Assembly (NCBI GenBank): GCA_007844125.1
Contig: CM017560.1
Span: forward strand, 1,606,401 to 1,670,400
Origin: Sinonovacula constricta
Taxonomy: Eukaryota; Mollusca; Bivalvia; Cardiida; Solecurtidae
Reading direction: 5' to 3'
Length of the DNA: 64,000 nt
In this document: positions 14,301 to 26,300 of the stretch, piece by piece
Numbering within the stretch: position 1 is the stretch's first letter
Layout of the letters: every line of letters starts with the position of its first letter
Translations under genes and position numbers: made by a program
The notes under the pieces: generated by a model
Database searches by the model: none
Told to the model about the DNA's origin: nothing
What the model saw: only the letters and a program-made list of their open reading frames with translations

Positions 14301-17300
14301 TGGTTTGATTCCCAGTTGACACTCACTGTTTACAACAGCTGAGTACGCCAAGCAAATAATTCCAAACAGGTCTTTTCTTTTTTTATTTTGAGATAATCTT
14401 TTTTCATCATTTTTTTCTTCTTATAAGATTGAGATTTACTAGTATTTACCTCTGTTGCAATACTGCTAGTCTGTCAACTCTGGTTATATTCTTTAATAAT
14501 AATCATAGATGTTTCATTTTATACATCAATAATTTCTATAAAATCTATAACATCAGCCATTATCATAAAGTTGTTATCTCAATTCTACTATAATTGACAT
14601 GGTGTCCTAGACATTATTCTTTATAAAACATCTTTGAACATCACACCTTACATAAGAAGTTTTAAGTCACATTTATGATGTTATTTATTTATTGGGGAAC
14701 TCCAAAAAGAAACATATAAAAACTTCATATAATCTTGTTTGTGTTCCCTCAGAAGCTTGCCATATTGGACTGACTCTCTTCCTAAATGTGGCAGTGAAAA
14801 TATAAGTTGTGGATAGGGTAATTTTTTTTTTTGGAAGATCTCAAACACATTTTTATTAAATTTTTGTTAAAACTCCATTTTAATAATTTTTTTATGTGAA
14901 AGATTGGTTGCATGATAACAATACTTGTTATAATGGTGATGTCCAAATCTCTATCGATGGCGGAGGAAGACCATACACATGCCTTGACATATACGTCAGA
15001 TCAGTGTTTTTCCCCAGACTGATATTTGAATCTACATGGTAACAAACTGGGGGAATCCTAGATTCAACTAATGATTTACTTGAGCTTAATGTAACTCATT
15101 TTAATTTATATTTTTATTATATATGAATGTTTATCTTTAAAATTAGTTTGTATTTTCTTGTTAAATACATACAGTTGTATTCCACTCTCCATATTTGATA
15201 AAACTCCTTGTATTTTACTTGTTGTTTGTGTAAACTGAAAGTGCATAATATGACGGACTACTTTTACTATAAATAGAACAGATCGGTAATTTCCAGTTAT
15301 TTCGAGTTGTTTTCCTGTTGAACACTTGATGTTACCTTTAAATATGACCAAAAATTGTTTGTTGGTGGTATTATTCTTCAAACCTATGAAACAAAGTTTT
15401 TTTTTTTAAATAGATTTAACACAATATATGTCAGATTTCTGCGAGATGTGTAATGGAAAAAAACTTACCTCGGTAAGGTAATCTGCAGTAAAAATACATG
15501 TAGTTCCAACTGAAAATGTATTTATGGTCGAAAAAAAGTGTTCAGTGTTTATTAAAGGTATATAATAAAAGGAATACTACGTCAGCATGCGATCCGCTGA
15601 GCCAGATTGTTCTCAGTGGCTGTGCAATGCCCAGATTGTGCTCTAGGCTACGCCTCTTGCGCAATCCGGGTATTACACAACCAACAAAAACAATCCGGCT
15701 CGGTGGATCCCACGCTGACGTAGTATTCCATATTTATTAACCATCTTGGTAATGCATTTCATTTTTCCTTTTCAGAATAATCCGAAAGTTCCAATACTTG
15801 TTAAATCCTCGACAAGTTTATGATCTTATGAAAGGTGGACCTAAAGTAGGGTAGGTATTTATGAAGGGTGGACCTAAAGTAGGGTAGGTATTTATGAAAG
15901 GTGGACCTAAAGTAGGGTAGGTATTTATGAAAGGTGGACCTAAAGTAGGGTAGGTATTTATGAAAGGAGGACCTAAAGTAGGGTAGGTATTTATGAAAGG
16001 TGGACCTAAAGTAGGGAAGGTATTTATGAAGGGTGGACCTTAAGTAGGGTAGGTATTTATGAAGGGTGGACCTAAAGTAGGGTAGGTATTTATGAAAGGT
16101 GGACCTTAAGTAGGGTAGGTATTTATGAAAGGTGGACCTAAAGTAGGGAAGGTATTTATGAAAGGAGGACCTAAAGTAGGGTAGGTATTTATGAAAGGTG
16201 GACCTTAAGTAGGGTAGGTATTTATGAAGGGTGGACCTAAAGTAGGGTAGGTATTTATGAAAGGTGGACCTAAAGTAGGGTAGGTATTTATGAATGTGTG
16301 GGTGTCATTATGAAAGGTGGACCTAAAGTAGGGTAGGTATTTATGAAAGGTGGACCTAAAGTAGGGTAGGTATTTATGAAAGGTGGACCTAAAGTAGGGT
16401 AGGTATTTATGAAAGGTGGACCTAAAGTAGGGCAGGTATTTATGAAAGGAGGACCTAAAGTAGGGTAGGTATTTATGAAAGGTGGACCTAAAGTAGGGTA
16501 GGTATTTATGAAGGGTGGACCTAAAGTAGGGTAGGTATTTATGAAAGGTGGACCTTAAGTAGGGTAGGTACCGGTATTTATGAAGGGTGGACCTAAAGTA
16601 GGGTAGGTATTTATGAAAGGTTGACCTTAAGTAGGGTAGGTATTTATGAAGGGTGGACCTTAAGTAGGGTAGGTATTTATGAAGGGTGGACCTAAAGTAG
16701 GGTAGGTATTTATGAAAGGTGGACCTTAAGTAGGGTAGGTATTTATGAAAGGTGGACCTAAAGTAGGGAAGGTATTTATGAAAGGAGGACCTAAAGTAGG
16801 GTAGGTATTTATGAAAGGTGGACCTTAAGTAGGGTAGGTATTTATGAAGGGTGGACCTAAAGTAGGGTAGGTATTTATGAAAGGTGGACCTAAAGTAGGG
16901 TAGGTATTTATGAATGTGTGGGTGTCATTATGAAAGGTGGACCTAAAGTAGGGTAGGTATTTATGAAAGGTGGACCTAAAGTAGGGTAGGTATTTATGAA
17001 AGGTGGACCTAAAGTAGGGAAGGTATTTATGACAGGTGGACCTAAAGTAGGGTAGGTATTTATGACAGGTGGACCTAAAGTAGGGAAGGTATTTATGAAA
17101 GGTGGACCTAAAGTAGGGTAGGTATTTATGAAAGGTGGACCTAAAGTAGGGTAGGTATTTATGAAGGGTGGACCTAAAGTAGGGTAGGTATTTATGAAAG
17201 GAGGACCTAAAGTAAGGTAGGTATTTATGAATGTGTGGGTGTCATTTATTACAAGTTGTAAAACTGTTTGCAGTCATATTTTATTTTGGATGCATTATTG

Positions 17301-20300
17301 ACCTTGTCAGTTAATTGTAGAACCATTTCTTTAATTTGTGAAAAAAAGTAACAGAAACTCCCTTTCTTTAAATAATCATTAAACAATCAATACACAATTA
17401 ATGTATCAGGCTCGTTCATTTTTATACTTATATTTATTAATACTAACCTTTTCTATTTTGATGTTTATTTAAACAATATAAACTTTAAATAATCCATTGG
17501 GAATTTTTATCAGAAGTTTTTTGTTTGTTTTATGCACATTGTACTAAATTTAAAAGAAATTTAAAAGAAATATTAAAGATTGAAATAATTTTCAGTCAAG
17601 CATGATCTCTGCTGAACATCATTATGATTACACCTTTAACAAGTTTTTAAATTTATACCATGAGCTCAACTAATTAAATTGAATTAACAATTCTGTTAAA
17701 GACTTAGTTCCATATCACACCTCTGAATCCCATGTTGAGTAAGGGGTACAGACTATATTGCCGCTGCACATGATTAAAGAATGAAAGTTTGCCAAGTTGT
17801 TCACTGTAGATGTAATCAGTGATAGTACCTCTTGCATGGCACTGTTGGCACGCTCTTGGTCATGTGGTCTGAGGATCATGTATGATGTCATCTCAAGACA
17901 GACAGGATGCAGTTTGATGAGCTTCCATAAACATAGCCAAACATTTAGTTATAGTTGTATTACTACACTCTTAGTTTTACTAATTAAATGGCAATGCAAG
18001 ATGATTTATTTTTAATAAAAACAAAATTGTCTTATGAGTATATTTACAAAGAATTTGATTATTTATTAATTTATTTATTAGATTGTATAAATGTTGACAA
18101 GCTTTTTATTTCAGGTGTCTTTTGTTATTATGGTTATTATTATGGATTTTTTCAAATATAATTTATGGTCTATTTCAGACTGCAGTTTTTCAAGGATGTG
18201 CAGAACTGCCGTATTCTTGTGTGTGGGGGAGATGGCACCGTGGGCTGGCTCCTCGAGGCCATGGGTAAAATGCTTTATCATACTGTATAAGAGGGTTTGG
18301 GGGTGTTGTAGAGGGCAAGCTTGGATGTTATACTATACTGTTTGGTTTTTATTAAAGACTTTTACTTATCAGTGCACCGGACCTGATGGCACAATTGGTA
18401 GAACGTTGGAGGCCTCAGGTTCAAACCCTGGCCGCGACATACCAAAGTTGTAAAAAAAGGTAGCAGTATAGCTCTTGCTAACGCTCAAGCAAATATAAGG
18501 GTTGGCCCAGTGTCAGGATAATATGACTGGGTGTAGTATTGTGCCATGTGTTCATGGCATGCTATACAAAGTGAAGGCAGCACTATATCTGCGTTAGTGG
18601 ACACCGTCTCCAGATAACTGAAATATTATTGGTGGGACATTAAACCGAATAAACAAACAAACTTACCAGCACATATGTCTGGATCATCATGATTTCATGA
18701 TCATATATATAGAACTAAGTAAGGTGGACCGCTTGGCATTTAGTGTCCCCAACTTATAACCTGTCAGCCCATTCTTGTGAGGCATTTTTGGCCAATTTTT
18801 GTCAAGAAACAAATGTGTAGAAGCCTTTTATAAGACCTGAAGTGGGCCTCTGATTCTACCCTGATAAATTTCTAGGGTTTTCTTTTACACTTTACACTTT
18901 TGATCACAATTGTGCTAGCATGATGTATCAGAAGAACAAAACTATAATCTTAGTTTTACCCCCAGATATATAGGAAAAAGTGAAATATTGTCTGTTGTTC
19001 GGTCTATTGGTTGGTTTGTCCAAAAGACAAGATTATTCCTCATTTGTTCTTGGCTATCACTGGCTGTAGTTACTATTTTGTACCTCTGGGGTATACATTA
19101 TATTTAATGTAATTTTTTATTGTCCAAATTATTGTGTACTATTTCAGACAAGCTGAACTTTGAACCCCGTCCACCAGTTGCTGTGTTACCACTGGGTACT
19201 GGTAATGATCTCGCACGATGTCTACATTGGGGCAGAGGTACTGTACATTGTGGCGATATAAGGTTTTCTCTGCAGCAAGCATTCTTTTATTAATGCTTTA
19301 CTACTGCAGTACATTTATGTCAGAACTTCTTTAGTAAAATGCCTTCCTTAATGACAGATGTGGGAAAAATTAGCATCATGTCATATTACATTGTGAAAGT
19401 GTTGGGCGTGTGAATTAAATCACTGACTTGTTACCTTTCACCACTTGAGTTCCAGTCCTGTTTGAGGTGATAAAACTCTGCCTGGAGAGGTCTTCCAGCT
19501 GACTTGTTACCTTTCACCACTTGAGTTCCAGTCCTGTTTGAGGTGATAAAACTCTGCCTGGAGAGGTCTTCCAGCTGACTTGCAGTGTGTCATTGATTCC
19601 AGCCAATAGATTTGTCGGCGGTCTTTCTTCATTCAAAATGAGCTATGATGATTTCTAAAGGAAACATAGGTAAGTAAGAAGAGACTGTTAAATTCTCACT
19701 TAAAATCCATCTTGATTAAGTTATGAAACTGAAGAATAGGCAGGTGTTAATTAATACAGTTATTATTAATTCTCCTTTATATGTTTATTGTGTGTAGGTT
19801 ACGAAGGAGAGAATCTAACGAAGGTTCTAGAGAGGATCCTACATGCCAAAACAATAATGATGGATCGCTGGCAGATAGAGTTTAGCCAGCCTGATGACTT
19901 GGAGGAGGAGAGTGGCGATCCTGTACCTTACAATATCATCAACAACTACTTCTCTATTGGAGTGGTAAGTCTGTGTCTTACACCATCACCAATAACTCCT
20001 TCACTATTAGAGTGGTAAGTCTGTATCTTACACCATCACCAGTAAATCCTTCACTATTAGAGTGGTAAGTCTGTATCTTACACCATCACCAGTAAATCCT
20101 TCACTATTAGAGTGGTAAGTCTGTATCTTACACCATCACCAGTAAATCCTTCACTATTAGAGTGGTAAGTCTGTATCTTACACCATCGCCAGTAAATCCT
20201 TCACTATTAGAGTGGTAAGTCTGTATCTTACACCATCACCAGTAAATCCTTCACTATTAGAGTGGTAAGTCTGTATCTTACACCATCACCAGTAAATCCT

Positions 20301-23300
20301 TCACTATTAGAGTGGTAAGTCTGTATCTTACACCATCACCAGTATATCCTTCACTATTAGAGTGGTAAGTCTGTATCTTACAATATCACTAATAACTAAG
20401 TGGTAAATAGTGTTTCATTGTAGTTATGATAAGCATAGGTTTCTTAAAATTCATCTTTCTCATTTGAAGCCAATTTTTGCCAGTTGCTTTCCATACTTTT
20501 CACGTTCATGGTGGTAGGTAGCAGTAAGCATGAGGTAGTAAGGTAGTACATGCTATCATATATGTCTTGTCTTGAAACATTGTCATTACTGTATATTTCA
20601 GGATGCATCCATCTGCCATCGCTTCCATGTCATGAGAGAGAAGCATCCTGAAAGGTTTAACAGCAGGTTAGTCCTATACACCCATGGATTAATATTGCTT
20701 ACAATTTATAGCTAATTATAATTGCAATATTTGTAGATTTTTAAAATTATTATTGGTTAATTTAGCAATTTTGTGGAGAATAAAAAAACGTATCAGCATT
20801 ATTTACTGATGAAGCTAAAACAACAGAAGCTCCTGTGATATCTGAAAATCTTTGTCATATTAGAAGGTTAATTAAGATAAATGTGAACAGAAAGATATAT
20901 CTTCTAGAATATAGGTAAGCCTGAGCAAAAACGTTTTCTTCTTCCCAGTGATATTACTTGTCAAAAGTGCAAATTTTTTGTTCTCTTTTATTTTTTAGAA
21001 TGAAAAACAAACTGTGGTATTTTGAATTTGGCACGTCCGAAACACTAGCAGCTACCTGTAAGAACCTTCATGAAGATATAGATATTATGGTAAGTCTATA
21101 TAGATATTATGTATTGTGGTAAGACAATATTGATATTATGGAAAGTCCATATAGATATTATGGTAAGACAATATAGATATTATGGAATGACTATATTGAT
21201 ATGTTAAATCAACATTAGATATTATGGTTAGTCAATATAGATATTATGGTAAGTCGATAAAGATATTATGGTAAAACAATATAGATATTATGGTAAGTCC
21301 ATATAGATATAATGGTAAATCCATATAGATATTATGGTAGGACAATATAGATATAATGGTAAATCCATATAGATATTATGGTATGACTATATAGATATTA
21401 TGGTATGACTATTTAGATATTATGGTATGACTATATAGATATAATGGTATGACTATATAGAAATTATGAGGTAGGAGGCCTTTCACTAGTAACATGGTTA
21501 TAAAATCTACCAGCAAATTAGGTATAATTAAGTATAAGGCTAGGGAAGGCCAAAGTCTTTGAAAATGAGTTAAAAATATATTTTTCTTCGAAATATATTG
21601 ATATAAAAGCTTGTTCACTTGGTATAGAGAAATTGTTACTAGAGAAGTTAGATGTATGATAGGCAATGTATTTAAAAATACTCTAGCAGTTAAGTAAGCA
21701 CTATATCTGATTTGCCTGATCAATAATTTAAATATTGCTGAAAGATTTATAAAAAATAAAAGCATATACAAGCATGATAACATTATATGTATGATCCTAT
21801 TCAAAAAATTTCTTTTCTTTAAATATAGCATAAATCTTTGTAATGTGTCTTTCAAATTTTAATGCATGTTCCAGTTCTTATAGGACTTTGTTATATTTTC
21901 TTATTTACCTAACATTTATTGTCCTACCACAGTGTGATGGCTACTCACTCGACCTTGCCAATGGCCCATCATTAGAGGGCATCGCTCTCCTCAATATCCC
22001 CAGCATCTATGGTGGCACCAACCTCTGGGGAGACAACCCAAGCCAGAAGAAGCGGCGAAAAGCTCAGAAACAGATGAAAAAGGATAAAGATAAGGAGCTC
22101 TCTACTAGTAGTATGAACTCTGTGGAACTAGGCATAGCCGTGCAGGGTATGTAATGGTTGGGTTGAGTTTCACTGAAATAAATATAACAATTGCTTTTTT
22201 AATAGATTATCAGTTTGCTAATATGGGGAGTATTTCAAAAAATGATTTTACACAAAAAAACTATGGCAAAAAATAATTATGGATATGAACAATTACGAGA
22301 TGTGTTATTGAGTAATCCTTTGGAATAGTCAGTCTTTTCAGCAGCATCTTTTTAAAAGTAATTTTCAGCAAAGTATTTCTTTTTTATCATCTGCCATATT
22401 ATGTTAGCTTTTTACTTTCAGGAAATACCATTAGGGTGGGGAATGTGTTTATGGTGTTTCCAGCAAGTGAAAGAATAAAGAATAATGGGGACAATAAAAC
22501 GATCTTCTGCATATCGGAATCCCTTCAAGTCCAAACTTTTTTCTAAGTCCCCTTTTTTACCTTATATTATCTTTGTAAAGTCAGCTTCTACTGTCTGGAA
22601 TCCTCTACACTCTGCACTCCGGCCTAGTCTTCCTGACACTTTGTGTATTGTAAGTGCAAATCACACCCCACAGTCCGATGCTGATTGCAGACCTCCTCAC
22701 CCCCTGTTGTTAATTTGGGTCTGGGGCTTAATTAACATCACGCTCGCGGGTAGATTGCTCCGCCCACCGAGTCACGTGACCCACTATCTGATAACCTTGG
22801 ACATCTTATCGTCGATCGGGTCAATACTCTATTGTCAACGGTCCTACTAAACACTGCAAAAGACATGCAAAGACACACAGAGACATGCAAAGACACAACA
22901 AAGACACCACAAAGACATAAAAAACGATTTTAATGTATATATGTATTCATATATTACATAATATATATCAACAATTCGTTGATAGGGGCATAAATAACAA
23001 TAAACATGTGTCAATACAATTCACATCATCTCCAATGAAAATATTATTTTATGTACTGAATATTGTGTGCGTTACTTGTATGAAAAAGTCAATGTAAGAT
23101 ATGAACATTAAAACATAAATTACAAAGCATGACCAATGTATTATCGTTTGTGAGCGAGATATGTCAAATAATTATGACTGCTTTGAAAATAAATAAACAC
23201 AATTTAAGCGATAAATGTTTTCTATGTTTTGTCGGTAAGAAAATTGAATAACACAGGTGCAGTTGAAAAGAATGTGTTGAAAATTGAAGTGGTTATTATT

Positions 23301-26300
23301 TGTCTTGATCAAAACATATAATTAACACCTAATGTGGAATATCCATAATAACAAAAGCGGGAGGTTTAAAAATTAAAGCAATACATTTCGCACCTATGCG
23401 GCATCTTCCTTGTTGAAAGGTAAGTGGAGCAAACTTCAATAATTATTGCAATTAACACCAGATTTAAAAATGCTATTGTAATGTTAAAGTATACTCTGCA
23501 CCATATTTTAATCGGATGTTAATCCTCGTAGGACCCATTGTCAACAAACATGGCTGCCTGTTTAAGCGATCTACCAGCGAACTTTGGTGAGCATTTTATG
23601 CTAAGAAAATCGTCACTTCGACAAAGAATTCAAGCCAGACGATACGCAAATGAATCTTACATTCAATCAGTCAGGTTGACTTTTAGATCGAAGGAAGAAA
23701 TTGACGTTAATTCTAGTGTTTTCCGATCACAACGAAAGAGCGAGAAGCCACACAGTATGCACATGACGATCGGCCTAGATTCCGTTACAGACGCATACTG
23801 TTCGTGTAAATCCGGGTAATTTTCATTATTACATTAAATCCACGGTTTATAAATGCAGTTAACCTTTGATAATGTGTTTATTATTTTTGTTACCATATAT
23901 CACAACGAAATCGTCCGATGTTACTCAAGTTAAAAGGGATCTATTTCTTTGATCTGAGTAGAAGTTACTGCAGTAGGTCATAACAAAGATGGAATATATA
24001 TTTAAACGAGAATGCGTTAGACGATAAAAGTTGTAATTTCCGTCGACTTTTTCAACATTCAACTGGTGGTGTTCACGATTACACGATTTTATCCATCTTT
24101 TACATTTGTCCAAGTTACGTTTCGGCTTTGGAAATGGAATAAAAACGATGCCGCCTGTCAAACGTTCCGGATATCGACAATCTGAATCACAGAGACACCC
24201 ACTGACATCTTTTAACCATTTTCTTCTCGCTTTTTTGTTACTAAAATCAGAATTATTCCTCCGTTTCTTGGTCAACGAAATGCACTCAGCTTGTCCAAGG
24301 AAAATGGCGACCGAAAACAAAAGAATCATGTGACCAAAATGGAGCGCGCTGATTAGCTAACGCTAGGCGTCTTGTCCTGTCAATCAAATTTCGGCGTAAT
24401 GTTAATTGACAAGGTGTGAATTGTCATTGTGTACAATATACATTGTATGATGAAAATGGTGTATGTGTTTTTTTATGCGTGCCTGTGTTGGTGTGAGTGT
24501 TTTTGGTTGTGTGTTTACTTAATTCCCAGTCCTAATACAGAAAAAATAATAATCATTACTTAATATTTAAATATGAAAACCCTGAATACCTTTAGTAAAA
24601 GAAGAAGTATAGAACTCAGCATACATAAGTAAAGAAATATTAAAAAAATAATTTGATAAAAAAATCAACAAAAAGTCTGTAAAACAACAAAGAAATAAAT
24701 AACAAAGGGTAACTAAATAAAGAAATAATAACCCAGCATCAATTAGCAAAGAAATACATGTATATTATAAAAAAAATCTGCAAAACAGTAAGATCCTTTG
24801 TAATCTGGAATCCTCTATAAACCAAACAATTAATTAGGTCCGAAAGGAGGCCGGACTAGGGAAGTTTCACTGTACACGTATTCAATTAAAATCTGTGTAT
24901 ATTATCGTCTGTAGCAATCAAGAAAAAATCAGGCTTAAACCCAAGCCCAACTCAGGGCAGGACGGGGCAGCGCAGTGAAAAGTGCATTTTCTGCTGAAGA
25001 TAGGGCAGTCTCAAGTCCCTAGAAAGATCAATAAATTAACACTCTTCTTGGGTACATACCAAGATCTAACTGTTAGAAATGGTTGATATGGTTGTAAAGT
25101 CGCACATTAAAAACACTAAGATATGTTGATTGTCTTGACATTAATTATGTCGTACAAGTTATAGGCATCTACTTTGAAGTGTGGTGCCCTTAATGGAATA
25201 CATCAGAAGTTTGTGAAAGCTGCTGTTGTAGTTGCATTTTTAAGACTTCATACCCCTTCCCTATTACACCATGTACGTGTGTATAGCTTACCAATATTGG
25301 CAACTTTGAACCACCTTGGTTAAGTAGATTTATTCTCACCTGTTACCAGTACTGTATAAGGGTTTATGATTGGTGTTTGTTCTATTTTCGCTGATAGGAT
25401 TCTATAAAACTTTGGTAAGTTTATAAAAAGGAAATGTTTACAATATTCAGACAATGTGCAAATCTAATAAGGCAGATTGTTTAAACATACTTTGACCTCA
25501 TTTAAAGTCAAAGTGTTCATTGTGAATTTTCTATTCCTTAAAGTCCCATGTTGTTGTGCATCAGACAATGTACTTTATTGTTGAAGACATAAATTCATTG
25601 CCCTTTGATGCTGTGCACCACTGCTTTTCTTATATATGTGATTGATTATTATTTTGTATTTACTATATTTAGGGCTGATCTTGTTTTAAAATGGTAAGAT
25701 TTGTCAATTATGTAAGGCATTATTGACCTTGTTAAACTCTCCACCAAGAGTGTTAAGCCATTTGTGTTTGCACTTTTAGTGCAGAATAGAGTTGTCTTCA
25801 TGTGGTTGAATCATAAGCTATTCCAGTAATATCATGCAGTATATATTTGCTGTTGATTCTTTCAGATGTTGGAGACAAACAGATTGAGGTGGTTGGTCTT
25901 GAGAACTCGATGCATGCGGCCCAAGTATACGCAGGGCTTCGAGCATCTGGCAAACGACTTGCTCAGTGTTCATCCGTCGTGATACGGTAAGTAGACTGAC
26001 ATGCTTGTAGTTTTGTTAAAATGCTCTTCAAATAGAAAATACTAGATAAACTTTGGCAGGGTGATCATATACCTCAACAATCTGTCTTCAGAATGGCAGA
26101 TAGTAAAGTACATAGAAAAACATCAATTTGACAGGTTAATCGAGGATGGCCCATAAATGTACTGTTTGTCAGCTAAACTTCGGATAACAATTCGTTGATG
26201 TAGGTTCCCTATTCATCAAACCTTTTATGGCAGGCACTTACTAGCATTGCCTGAATGTAAGAAAATTAATCAAGGCAACACTTTCAAAATAATTTGGCAA

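Noticed and set aside
21409..22154. 148-codon minus-strand hydrophobic ORF
   Set aside because: AT-rich intronic sequence overlapping the repeat array; Leu/Ile/Phe-rich by composition. The plus-strand frame here is real only from 21933.
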